Shown here piece by piece: positions 1 through 11,784 of a stretch of 46,042 bases of DNA. A model generated the notes under the pieces. That model made no database searches and was not told where the DNA came from. It saw only the letters and a program-made list of their open reading frames with translations. Position 1 is the first letter of the stretch; every line of letters begins with the position of its first letter. The stretch lies in contig BQKZ01001293.1 of NCBI GenBank assembly GCA_036244855.1, positions 75,588 to 121,629 on the forward strand, given 5' to 3'. The stretch comes from Temnopleurus reevesii (taxonomy: Eukaryota; Echinodermata; Echinoidea; Temnopleuroida; Temnopleuridae). A program made the position numbers and the translations under genes.

Positions 1-1116
1 CTATGGGTCACACCGTACCCGTGCATATCCTCACGTGTTCGCTGACGCCTCAGTTAAAGAGAATTGTGTACACCTAGTTGATATTCAGGGCGCAACGAAT
101 GAAAGTTACGAATTGTGAAATATGAAATCATAATTAGGCATCGACAGCAATTGTTAATAGTCTAAGGTTTCTTTCTGTTATCTAAAATGGGGAAAAAAGA
201 AATTTGGAGACGATTGGTGTAATAGGTTTAGAGAAATACGCAGCCAAACAAACATCAAACAAATTTACACACAAGATTAGGCGAATTATATAGTAGGATT
301 CTTATTTTGTAATAACTTTAATCAACTGGGAATATTGTTATTTCTGTTATTTTTTTAAGTACATAGATAAATCAATACTGGGTTTAAAAAAAATCCATGA
401 ACAGGAAGCTTTGTACTCATATTGTTTGGGGGACAGAAAAGACTGATGGGGCAAAATTTGTAGCTATTTCGAGGTATGAAAATTGGTTTGGAAAGGGATG
501 GATGTGCATTCTATTACAGGAGACCCAGGGGATCTCTGTCAGAATTTGGGAAGATAGTAATAATTGCTTTCAATCCCCCTCCATCTCAATCCCCCTATCT
601 CACCCCCTCCCATTCAGGGTTCCTAATTGAGGATTTTTCTTCTTACCCAGGATTTATCAACGGGGGGAGGGGGGGGGGGGGGCATGGAGACTGGTTGTGG
701 ATGGATTTGGGCACCTCCTAGTCCACTGCCTGGACTGTTTACGTGATTTATCTGATAACCAGTAAAAACGCCCCCAGTAGTCAAGACGGTGACATCCGCT
801 CACTTTCCCTAGCCGGGCCGTGAATCTGAGGGGATTGCGCCGTCCGTGGGGTTGAATGCATGAATAGGAGTGCAAGAGAGGGAGAGGGGAAAGATAAAAA
901 ACGGCCAGAGTCTGGACTAGGCACCTCCATCCCTCAAACACACAAAACACAACGTAGATCCCAAGGAATACAAATGTTCCTTCATGATAAAAAGCTGGAG
1001 ACCGGTTGTGGATTTGGCTACCTCCATCCCTTAAACACACAAAACACAACCTTTCAGCCTACCCTTGGGGCATGTGACACCAAAGCTACCCCACTGTGCA
1101 AAGCTACCCCACTCGG
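1..1116. other. Non-coding flank with short direct repeats and a G-run
   Basis: No gene-like frame. A segment containing CACCTCCATCCCTCAAACAC and ACACAAAACACAAC occurs twice about 100 bp apart (about 905-955 and 1000-1050), and a TGGTTGTGGAT-containing relative is near 690-720. A G-rich run lies at 661-682. Confidence 0.6.
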
Positions 1117-1340
1117 CACTGTCAGCAGAAAGGACAGATGAATTGGACAAAGTAAATAACTTCTGTTTAAGCATTCACAGTGGCTCCCTCTTACTCTACA
1201 GAGAAATGTTGAAATGGTGTTGCACCTGTTTGACCAAGAAACAGGGAAGCTTCTTTCTTTTGTGTTCATAAAAAACCCAATAATTGTGAAGGTTTGGATT
1301 AATACTTTGTCCCAGTCCTTTGCCCTTATGTCCACAGTGA
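1117..1340. mobile_element. MITE-like inverted-repeat element, family M1
   Basis: Ends are imperfect inverted repeats: CACTGTCAGCAGAAAGGACA at the left and a complementary ...CTTTGTCC...GTCCACAGTG at the right. Relatives lie at 2142-2562 and 8451-8690. Non-coding. Confidence 0.6.
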
Positions 1341-1799
1341 TGATCCGTCCTTCATATTAAAACAGGGGGCGAACCGAACAGTTCATACATATAACAGGCA
1401 TTCATACAGAAAACGAATAACACACTAAATCATATTTTGTAGTAATTAAATTTAATCAACTAGTCTAATATAATTAATACATGATACTTAAATGAGTAAG
1501 TATTTTTCCTACATTGGCAAGACTTAAGTCCATAAGTAATATTCTCACATAGAATACATCTAATACTATTTAAGAGCAGTGATAACTTGAATTTTACACA
1601 TTGAGATTGTTCAAGCTGAAAGTTTGATTACCATTACTAAAAGTCAATGATGCGTATTAAAGGCATAATATATTTTACTTGAATGACAAATATGAGTTTT
1701 ATCTGCTGAGACTCCTGCCTATCAATCGGGCAATTCTTCAACAGAAACCCATATCTCATTGGAGGCTCTTAATGAACCTGCAAGAATCTCATGTAACCT

Positions 1800-2045
1800 A
1801 GAAAAGGCGAATCGTTGGTGGGCTGATGAAACCTTGTATCTCAAAAGTGAGAAATGTTTCGGAGAGCCCCAAAACATGGCTGCCTTTATAGTGAATGGGG
1901 CAAAGGACTATGCATGGTGCCACAGACATTCGGTATTTTCCACTTAAAGCCTGTAAGTTCCCCAGGACAAAGTGCATCACCCATGGTACAAGGTTATTGA
2001 AAAAAGGAGAGATACAAGGTTTCATCAGCAAACCAACGAAAAAGG
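1800..2045. mobile_element. Short foldback element
   Basis: The left end carries GCTGATGAAACCTTGTATCT and the right end its reverse complement with few mismatches, about 240 bp overall. Open frames here are side effects of the inverted repeat. Confidence 0.6.
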
Positions 2046-2141
2046 GATGCATATTTTGCCTTTTTACTTCAGTAACTTGCACACGAAATAGCCATTCCTG
2101 CTACCTTTCCTAATGTCTTCAAACAATGATGATGGTCATAA

Positions 2142-2562
2142 GTACTGTGGGCAGAAGAGACAAAGGAATTGGATAAAGTAAACAACCCCATTCAAGCCTC
2201 TACAATAGCTTCTTGAGCAAAAAACGAAAGAAGGTTCCTAAGTAGCCTTTTGACAAGGCCTTCGACTTTGGACCCCCCCCCCCCTTGACGGCGATATGGA
2301 GTCCCCAATATCAGTGCGAGCGCCATCTTGCATGAGCAAGCGGAGAGGCTCGCGCTGATATTGGGGACTCCATATCACCGTCGAGGGGGGAGTCCAAAGT
2401 CGAAGGCATTGACAAAAGGCTAGTTCCTAAGCTGATTCATAGAGCAAATGTGTAAACTGTTCTGCATTTCTCTGCAGAATAAGAGGGAAGGAATTTGTTA
2501 TTGTGCATCCGTAACTATTGTAAACGTTTGAAAAGAAGTCATTTACTTTGTAACTTCTGCTC
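2142..2562. mobile_element. M1-family MITE interrupted by a second element
   Basis: Begins ACTGTGGGCAGAAGAGACAA and ends with the complementary ACTTCTGCTCATAGTG. The interior resembles the copy at 8451-8690 except for a 180-bp foldback at 2243-2422. Confidence 0.65.
2243..2422. mobile_element. 180-bp foldback MITE with 9-bp target duplication
   Basis: Long inverted repeats starting TAGCCTTTTG at both ends (right end complementary), including GATATGGAGTCCCCAATATC. Flanked by direct copies of GTTCCTAAG at 2234-2242 and 2423-2431. A 9-bp duplication with long terminal inverted repeats is typical of Mutator-like (MULE) elements; family assignment is an inference. Confidence 0.8.
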
Positions 2563-2616
2563 ATAGTGAAGCCCTCTTCCCACGAATTGTGTATCTATCA
2601 AAGATGGAATTCCATT

Positions 2617-2928
2617 GGCCCGTATTCTGATGTCAGGTTTAGCTTAAACTAGAGTTTAAATCTTTCGTTTAAGTATGGGAAGCCTAAAGTGCCAAAACTT
2701 TATTTAAACTGTATAATTCTTATGTTAACTGCTCTCTTTTGCCGTGCTCTAATATTGTAGAAAACTATTTAAGTTTTTATTCCAAGTCTGTTTGTAATAC
2801 TATGAGTGTCAAATATGCTGGTAAACTAAACACCGACTGTTATAGATTCAAGCCTCTTTTGGCTTCCCATACATAAACCACAGATTTAAACTCTAGTTAA
2901 AGTTAAATCTGACATCAGAATATGGGCC
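2617..2928. mobile_element. 312-bp MITE, family M2 (copy 1)
   Basis: Terminal inverted repeats start GGCCCGTATTCTGATGTCAG; flanked by ATT on both sides. The interior contains GACTGTTATAGATTCAAGCC, shared in opposite orientation with the equally long element at 22507-22818. Confidence 0.78.
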
Positions 2929-3488
2929 ATTGTTTTTAAACAATGAATAATCTATGCTGAAATATTCATTATTCACATTAACATTATCACAAACATGATC
3001 TTTATATTCCAAGTGACTATAAAAACACACAAATGTATGTCCTACTACTAGAGATAAAAGTAGAATCGACATAAACATGAATTACAAATTGGGAATGTTT
3101 TAAACTAGAAACAAATATAACAATCAAAAGCTCTCCTTCCATAACTTGTTTTATCTATCATAGCTGAAATTCAAATTTTCTTTAAACGATGAATACTGAA
3201 GAATTAAATATTCTTGATTCAAATTCATGTTCCAAGTGACTATAGAAACCTACAAAGTTAGGCACTTCTGCTAAAAAAGGACATAAATATCAATTAAACA
3301 TGAGATGTTTTAAAGTAGAGGTCTATAAGCAAATAAGCGAGTATTATTGAAAAGGAGTAAATATGAAGTCATTTGTAAACATGTAAGGTGGTATCGCTAG
3401 AAAATTGCAATTAATTGCAAATCAACTGCAACACATTTTCATTAGTACACTGTCTGGGCTTTTGACAAGACGAACATGAAAAAAATCT
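2929..3488. other. AT-rich stretch without recognised feature
   Basis: No gene. CAAGTGACTATA(A/G)AAAC-type segments recur at about 3010 and 3232, suggesting an old direct repeat of roughly 220 bp. A GCAATTAATTGCAAATCAAC segment near 3407 resembles one near 43935. Confidence 0.4.
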
Positions 3489-3780
3489 TTTTTGATTGGT
3501 GCTTGCCAATCAATAACAACTTGCAATAGATCAGAACTTTGTAGCAACACAGTAACACCCAGAGACCAATTGCCATACTTGCATTAATGGTTTTGATTGG
3601 AGCTTGCCAATCAAATGCAACTTGCAATAGATCAGAACTTTGTAGTAACACAGTCACACCCAGAGACCAATTGTCATACTTGCATTAATGGTTTTGATTG
3701 GAGCTTGCCAATCAATAACAACTTGCAATAGATCCCATCTTTGTAGCAACGCCCCTCCCCCTGAGCAATTTTCATATTAG
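3489..3780. repeat. About 101-bp tandem repeat, just under three units
   Basis: TTGATTGG followed by GCTTGCCAATCAA recurs at 3492, 3593 and 3694, with CTTGCAATAGATC and CACCCAGAGACCAATTG inside each unit. Units differ by a few substitutions. The small minus-strand open frame here is a by-product. Confidence 0.85.
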
Positions 3781-4079
3781 CATTAACCTGCACACATTCA
3801 TTGCCGTGGTAAGAAGACTTTTACTGATATCTTTGGGTGACCTTTGCTCAAATTCATTGCTTTAAGCCCAGATATAGTTTTGGTAAATATTAAAAAATGA
3901 CATTAATATCTTACACACATTTTGGGACCATTGCATAATTTTTTTTATTAACTGGTTCTTTTTGAAAATTTGAATTTGACCAATAAATCATACTTGGCGC
4001 CTTCTGTTGGAAATAAGAATACATGTAGTTTGTTTATTATTGGACATGTACTAAGTCATTTCAGCAATTTGACCAAAGA

Positions 4080-5415
4080 ATAACAAAAAGGTATACACAA
4101 AAGTTAAATTCTCATATTTCCATTCAGTTCCGCTCATAAGAAAATTTTGGTTAAGTCTCCTGGACCACGAGACTGTAGATTTTTTAAAACAAATTTTAGG
4201 TAGAAACTTTACCAAAACTCATTTATTTAACACACATATTTGTTCAATATATTCATGATAAAATATTTAATTCCATTTACATCTGAAGACAATTTTCTAG
4301 GTAAAAATTTTTTTTTACCAAAGACAATTGGGATTATCATTGAGTGCAGTAAAGGGTCACCAGTCCTGTATTAAGTTGTGCGTAGCTATATGAAACACGA
4401 CCTGGGAATCGATATATATACAAGGATTCAACGTTCCTTGGTATCTAAGTGCCTCATGAGGTAACGTTCTTCAGTGACAATATGGTTCTTATTTGCATGT
4501 ATCTTAAGCTCTGTCACAGATTTCACTTATGTCACATGATTCTGCAATTGGATAATTTGACTAATTGAGTTGATAATACTAGTACATCATTATCCACATA
4601 AAAATATGTTGAATATTTTTGACAAAAAATGAGAGTGAAAGTACTGAATATCAGCTGCATAAATAGAACAAATTGGTCAAGCTCTATGAAAGACGATCCT
4701 GCATTGATATTGAAAAATGGAAGAATACATTAACTGAGCTTCCAACTGTTCAGAAATTTTGGGTTATTTGCATTCTTATCAAATATCAATGAAATTATCA
4801 GTTATATACACTCCTTTTGGAAGAATATATTGCATATGTATGCATCTAAAATGATTGTACAGTCGACCCTGCGTAAGTTGACCTTCTCTACATGTAGGTC
4901 AAATAATTGGCTGAGTGGACATAATTCTTCTGAAGAAATTCATTGAGCCTATTTACTCTACCTCATGTAGGTAAAATTTCTCCTGAGTGAAAAAGATTGT
5001 CATGATACCAAGAGATTTGATCTTGGCAATGGAAAATTTGATTATTTGATAATTATTCAACTCCGCCTATGAGATCAATCTCTTTCACTATTCTTATAAA
5101 TATGAATATTCTGTGATGATATGTATTTCTGTAGGTAACGAGGGTTCAAACAGAAATTAAAAAACAAAATTACACAACTTTTCCATGACTAAATTGAGAC
5201 TATCAGCTCTTCACAACGCCTCTCATTTTCTAAACCAGTTCTTGATATTACCAGAAGGGAATTAGGAAGGTGATGATGAATTTTCTTTGGTATGTACGTT
5301 CAAATTGCTTAATTACATCAACTTTCCATTACCCTCTTAAATTATGATTTGTGGCTTAACTCTTCATATAATGTCATATTCCATAATCTCTCCACCTCTC
5401 CTCTCACTTTCCAAA
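4080..5415. repeat. Duplicated block A, copy 1
   Basis: Nearly identical to 5785-7125 at an offset of about 1705 bp. Differences are scattered single bases (for example around 4785-4830). The block ends where the LINE fragment begins. Probably one haplotype of the 3' flank of DCLRE1A. Contains no gene, only remnants of the end of exon 9 near 5214-5264 and 5386-5411. Confidence 0.85.
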
Positions 5416-5783
5416 CCTTGTACACTTGTACACAGTCTTGTAATGTGCCATATTGATAATTGTAATTCTCTTTTGTATAATCTGCCTTCCACTCAACTTA
5501 ATCGAATCCAAAGAATCCAAAATTCTGCTGCTCGTCTTGTTATGAAAGCCCATTCAAATGAGTCTATTACACACCTACTGCAAGAGTTACACTGGTTGCC
5601 TATACACGCTCGCATTGAGTTCAAAATTCTTCTTATAACATTCCTCTGTGTAAGGGAATTAGCGCCTGTGTATCTTACTGAATTACTTACTACTTATACA
5701 CCAACCAGGACCCTCAGATCTTCTCAAAAATCACTTCTTGTTCCTCCACATATCAACACAAAATTCTATGGATCTAGATCCTT
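5411..5783 (+). mobile_element. Non-LTR retrotransposon reverse-transcriptase fragment (CR1/L2-like)
   Basis: An open frame reads DNCNSLLYNLPSTQLNRIQR, QNSAARLVMKAHS, ELHWLPIHARIEFKI and ELAPVYL..LLTTYTPTR. This is the characteristic C-terminal part of reverse transcriptases of the CR1/L2-like LINE group. It is cut at the N at 5784 and has no upstream catalytic part, so it is a 5'-truncated insertion further clipped by the assembly. Absent from the parallel block near 7125. Confidence 0.88.
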
Positions 5784-5784
5784 N
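5784..5784. other. Single-N assembly join
   Basis: The sequence immediately after the N restarts at a point already read from 4080. Equivalent single-N joins with the same behaviour lie at 11629, 15030, 26154, 29590 and 42441. Confidence 0.85.
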
Positions 5785-7125
5785 ATAACAAAAAGGTATA
5801 CACAAAAGTTAAATTCTCATATTTCCATTCAGTTCCGCTCATAAGAAAATTTTGGTTAAGTCTCCTGGACCACGAGACTGTAGATTTTTTAAAACAAATT
5901 TTAGGTAGAAACTTTACCAAAACTCATTTATTTAACACACATATTTGTTCAATATATTCATGATAAAATATTTAATTCCATTTACATCTGAAGACAATTT
6001 TCTAGGTAAAAATTTTTTTTTACCAAAGACAATTGGGATTATCATTGAGTGCAGTAAAGGGTCACCAGTCCTGTATTAAGTTGTGCGTAGCTATATGAAA
6101 CACGACCTGGGAATCGATATATATACAAGGATTCAACGTTCCTTGGTATCTAAGTGCCTCATGAGGTAACGTTCTTCAGTGACAATATGGTTCTTATTTG
6201 CATGTATCTTAAGCTCTGTCACAGATTTCACTTATGTCACATGATTCTGCAATTGGATAATTTGACTAATTGAGTTGATAATACTAGTACATCATTATCC
6301 ACATAAAAATATGTTGAATATTTTTGACAAAAAATGAGAGTGAAAGTACTGAATATCAGCTGCATAAATAGAACAAATTGGTCAAGCTCTATGAAAGACG
6401 ATCCTGCATTGATATTGAAAAATGGAAGAATACATTAACTGAGCTTCCAACTGTTCAGAAATTTTGGGTTATTTGCATTCTTATCAAATGTCAATGAAAC
6501 TATCAGTTATATACACTCATTTTGGAAGAATATTTTGCATATGTATGCATCTAAAATGATTGTACAGTCGACCCTGCGTAAGTTGACCTTCTCTACATGT
6601 AGGTCAAATAATTGGCTGAGTGGACATAATTCTTCTGAAGAAATTCATTGAGCCTATTTACTCTACCTCATGTAGGTAAAATTTCTCCTGAGTGAAAAAG
6701 ATTGTCATGATACCAAGAGATTTGATCTTGGCAATGGAAAATTTGATTATTTGATAATTATTCAACTCCGCCTATGAGATCAATCTCTTTCACTATTCTT
6801 ATAAATATGAATATTCTGTGATGATATGTATTTCTGTAGGTAACGAGGGTTCAAACAGAAATTAAAAAACAAAATTACACAACTTTTCCATGACTAAATT
6901 GAGACCATCATCTCTCCACAACCCCTCTCATTTTCTAAACGAGTTCTTGATGTTACCAGACGGGAACTAGGAAGTTGATGACCAATTTTTCTTTGGTATG
7001 TATGTTCAAATTGCTTAATTACATCAACTTTCCATTAGCCTCTCAAATTACGATTTTTGGCTTAACTCTTTATATAATGTCGTATTCCATCATCTCTCCA
7101 CCTCTCCTCTCACTTTCCAAACCAG
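5785..7125. repeat. Duplicated block A, copy 2
   Basis: Second copy of 4080-5415. It runs on into the decayed exon-9 copies and then the real exon 9, so this is the copy physically continuous with DCLRE1A. Exon-9-end remnants lie at 6905-6965 and 7075-7145. Confidence 0.85.
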
Positions 7126-7127
7126 CT

Positions 7128-7390
7128 CATGATGTTATGAGACTGAAGTCGAGTTGGGGGTGACGACCTTCCATCCTCCTATCCATCTCTGAAAGATATC
7201 CTCCATGGCCTTCCGTGATTTGGGGTTTCCGTTATTCACCGTCGGCAGGATCTTGTCTGGTCGCAGGAACTGAACAAAAAGCTTCAAAGGTTTTTTTGGG
7301 GGGGTTCTGGTCATCAAATAAGTTTCTGTTATTCACTGTCGGCAGCATCTTATCTGATCGCAGAAATTGAACAAAGTGCTTAAAGTTTTT
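7128..7390 (-). pseudogene. Decayed partial copies of DCLRE1A exon 9 downstream of the gene
   Basis: 7150-7290 encodes [17 protein letters not shown] and then RKAMEDIFQRW before drifting out of frame; it lacks the acceptor and the YSEHSS part. A second, shorter remnant of the ILPTVN region lies at 7325-7385. They sit in what would be the 3' UTR or 3' flank. Confidence 0.75.
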
Positions 7391-7396
7391 TTTATT
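7391..7396 (-). promoter_or_regulatory. Candidate polyadenylation signal for DCLRE1A
   Basis: AATAAA on the minus strand, about 100 nt downstream of the TGA. The position is reasonable, but the region is AT-rich and repetitive, so this is only a candidate. Confidence 0.3.
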
Positions 7397-7494
7397 ATCT
7401 GCTCATCAAATGTTTCTGCTCCTAATAACAAATTATGATTTTTGGCTAAACTCTTCATATAATGTCATATTCCACCATCTCTCCACCTCTCCTC

Positions 7495-7709
7495 TCACTT
7501 TCCAAACCAGCTCATGATGTTACCCGACTGAAGTCGAGTCGGGGATGACGACCTTCCATCTTCCTCCATCCATCTCTGAAAGATATCATCCATGGCCTTC
7601 CGTGACTTGGGGTTTCCGTTGTTCACCGTTGGCAGGATCTTATCTGGTCGCAAGAATTGAACAAAGCGCTTCATTTCAGAGTAGCTGCTGTGTTCACTGT
7701 ATGGTATCC
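7495..7709 (-). CDS. DCLRE1A: DCLRE1A exon 9 (last coding exon)
   Basis: A 215-nt exon including the TGA stop, starting [19 protein letters not shown] with the last metal-site His, and containing [14 protein letters not shown]. The tail after FQRWMEE ends [10 protein letters not shown], whose I-x-x-W-F spacing resembles a PCNA-binding motif. The acceptor is CTCCAG. Confidence 0.9.
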
Positions 7710-10700
7710 CTGGAGGAGAAAAAGAAAAGGAGAGAGGCACTATAGTAAATGTAATGGAGAGTTGTATTTTTATATACTGCAACCAAACATTTTTTTCAGG
7801 GTGCAAAGACTTAAAGCATCTCATTTCAGAGTCGTTTTCGAGCTCACTGTATGTTATCCCTGAATACGCAAAAGAATATGATACAGGCTCAATGGTAAAT
7901 GTCAGGAAGAGTGGTTTTGTAGTATTCACTGTGGCTAAAATCTTATTAGGGTGTTAGTAGAAACTGAACAAAGCGTTTCATTTCAGAGTAGCTATTGTGC
8001 TCACTGCGTGGTACCGTTGAAAGAGATATAATGTGATGCAGGTGGAAACACAAAGGAGGTATATCCCAGAGCCAGTCAGGCTAATAAGTATATGTAATTA
8101 TTCTTAAAAAAATTACTAAAGATAAGAGCAATTTCACAGGCTGGCTTTTGTGAGTATCTAGCTATTGTGAGAGAATCACTACAGTAAATGTAATGAAGAC
8201 TTGTTTTGTATTATTGACTGTAGCCAAAATCTTATCTGCACATGATCTTGGACAAGAGGCTGAGATCGAACTGAACAAATTGCTAAAGATTAGAGCAATT
8301 TCACAGATTTGAATCTACATGCATGTGATAGTAATGCAAATGAAAACAGGTCAGGTTTTGCCATTATCAGAGGGTTGGTCGGAGGACAATCAAAAGCATA
8401 TTTACTAGGACTAATTATAAATTGTAAAGACTTGATAATGTATCATCAGTCACTGTGAGCAGAAGAGACAAAGGAATGAGACAAACTAAACAACTTCATG
8501 CAAGCCTTCAATATAGCTTCATGAACACAAGAGAAAAAAGATTCCCCGTCTATGGACAGAACAAGTCTGACACCTGTTCAACATTTCTCTGCAGAATAAC
8601 AGGGAAGGGAATTTCTTTTGTGTGGATCTGCTTATTGTGATTGCTTGAATGTGAGATGTTTATTTTGTCCAAATCCTTGTCTATCAATATTTTTATTCTG
8701 TTTTCTTGTTCTTTGTTAATACAAAATTGTAATTGTTTCACCCGCACACCTAGTATTCAAATAACAAAAGATGGCATGGGCTCACAACTCAGAATAATAG
8801 CAGGACACTATTATTCTGAGTTGTGAGCCCATGAAATCTTTTGTCTCGAGAAAAGCATGGTTTGCGCCTGTGTTTGGTTGTAGGGCCTCCTTGGAACCAA
8901 TACTAAGACTACTGATGGAGCTAGCTACTGAAATAAAACTAATAAATAAATAAATCCTTTACCATATATCACTGATGCTCCACTCTTTGAAGGCTTGATG
9001 TGGGATGGGGATTCAACCTTCTCACTGTGAGTCCAACCGGTCGGCTTGAAGGCAAGAATGTTGTCATATCTCGAACTGAACTGCGATAGGTACTCCTTTA
9101 GCTTCTGTGGGAAAATATGAGAACCAAACAAAAAAATAGTGATTGGTTACAGAATACCTGTTATGAGCTGAAGAATCTGATGTTGAATAAGAAAAAATAT
9201 GATTCAAATCAATTACAATTAGCTTAAAGGCAAGAATGTTGTCATATCTTGCACTGAACTGCGATAGGTACTCCTTTAGCTTCTGTTGGAAAGTATGAGA
9301 ACCAGACAAATAAATAGTGATTGGTTACAGAATATATGTTATGAGCAACAGAATATGATTATTGAATAAAAGAATGATTTTAATTAATTACGTTATGCTT
9401 GAAGGCAAGAATGTTGTCATATCTCGGACTGAATTGCAATAGGTAGTCCTTAAGCTTCTGTGAGAAAATATGAGAACCAGACAAATAAATAGTGATTGGT
9501 TACAGAATGTATGTTATGAGCTGAAGAATATGGTTATTGAATAAGAAAAAATATGATTTAAATTAATTACAGTTAGCTTAAAGGCAAGAATGATGTCATA
9601 TCTCAAGACTTATCTTGACGGGTACTCCTTTAGCTTCTGTGGGAAAATATGAGAACCAGACAAAAATTATGTGATTGGTTACAGAATACCTGTTATGAGC
9701 TGAAGAATATGATTATTGAATAAGAAAAAATATGATTTAAATTAATTACAGTTAGCTTAAAGGCAAGAATGTTGTCAAATCTCGGAATGAATTGCAATAG
9801 GTACTCCTTTAGCTTCTGTGGGAAAATATGAGAACCCAACAAATAGGTAGTGATTGGTTACAGAATACCTGTTATGAACGGAAGTATATGATTATCAATT
9901 TGGATGAAATATTAATTGAGTCAATTACTTAAAGGGTATCTGAGGTCAGAAATAATAATTTGCTAGTTGGTAGTATACACAAAACCAACTCCCCTAGATA
10001 TTACATGACATCAAAAGGCTGTTTAGTATTTAAAATATTGAATTTTAAACCATGAATGTTTCTCATGATAAGTCAAGCTAAAAGACAAATATAGTGTAGC
10101 TAAGAAGTACATTTATTCCCTTCCCGCTGATGTGAGATTACCCCTGTGCAATATGAAGGGATAACTATAAATCACTCACCTGATGATTGAACATGTTCAT
10201 GCCAATGACATGAAGTCTGGATGCAAGACTATCACGAGTAAGGAGCGACATAAAATCCTCATCTTCCAAGCACTCCAAGACTTTCATCTTCTGTGACTCA
10301 ACGTAGACCTTGCAGTTGAGAGCTTCAGCAATTGCTGGGGGAAAAAAATCAAGAAAAATGGTTTATTTGATTATTCAACTTTCATGTAATTAAGAAATCT
10401 GGATGAAAGACTAACAAGGGCTATGATTGTGGTAAAATTGGCATCTTCCTGGCATTCTACGATTAACTCCAGATGCGAGACGTCCAGAGCTTCAGCAATG
10501 ATTAATATTGTTATTCCCTTTTCTCTCATAATAAAATATCTGATTAAGCTGTATGGTGATTCACAATTCAATTTCAATCCTTATGCATACTCAGGAAGGT
10601 CTGTCATCAAAGTTTTCATCATCATCATCATCATCATCATCTTCTTCTCCTTCCTCCTCCTCCTCATCATCATCGTCATTGTCTTTGTCGCACCATCGTC

Positions 10701-11633
10701 GTCATCATCATCATCATCCTCCTCATCCTCATCAACCACCACCACCACCACCACCACCACCCACCATCACCACCATCACTATCACCACCACCACCACCAT
10801 CATCATCAATATGATCATTACCCCTGAAGACTTTTTCTTTGCCAATGGTGTATGTCCCGCATACTATAAGTGTCTTCTTATTCCACTTGACTGCTTGCAC
10901 TGCTGTCTGTACTGCAAACGCTATCACTTCCTTCTGAGATGGAAACTTGTACTGAGGGTCACAATAACTGAAACAATAGAAAAATCAAAGTGGGTTTTAA
11001 GCCAAGACAGATCAAATATGAAAATGATGGGTTTGTGAACATTAACTATGTATGATTTACAATTGCTGTAAATCTTCAATTTGTCTTACAATGTACTGTG
11101 GTCAACAAGTAAGCAACTTCTCAGATACACTCTGAAATCACCAGCATGAAGATGGGTAGCAACTGATCATAACCAGCATCTCTCTTTCTCTATCTCTTTC
11201 TCTCTCTCCCATCCTCCCCCCCATCCTTCCTCTTTTCCTTCTTCCCTCCTTCCCCTTTCCTTCAAATACCCTCCCCTGGCCTCCCTCACTTTTTCCCTCT
11301 TTCCTTCTCCACTCTCTCTATCCTTCTTGCCCTCCCTCTTCCTTCTTATCTGCGTCCCTTCGTCCATCCTCACCCAACTTACGTTGTATCAAGATAGAGT
11401 TGGTCGACATGGCAACGGGTCAATATAGGATACTGCTCCATTCTCGGATCCGCTCTGAAGTCTCCCAAGGGAAGATAAACAGCACCCGCCTCCCCCTTCC
11501 TCCCTCTTCCCTTCTTCCTAAATTATCATTCCCTCCTACTGCTCTCCCTCCTTCTTTTCTTCCCTCCTTCCTTCCTCCCTTCTTTCCTCCTCTTTCTCTC
11601 TGTCCCTCCCGTCCATTCTCATCCAATTNCCAC

Positions 11634-11709
<76 letters not shown>

Positions 11710-11740
11710 TTCCTCCTCATCATCATCTTCTTCCTCCTCC

Positions 11741-11784
<44 letters not shown>

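Noticed and set aside
3442..3657. Minus-strand open frame
   Set aside because: Spans the 101-bp tandem repeat and repeats itself with the unit; no homology.
9104..9850. CRISPR-like array
   Set aside because: Units of about 178 bp are diverged exon/intron duplicates with no short repeat-spacer pattern, in an animal gene.
10423..11038. Open frames rich in His or Ser across the CAT repeat
   Set aside because: They are translations of a triplet microsatellite that continue antisense through a DCLRE1A exon; no start context or homology.
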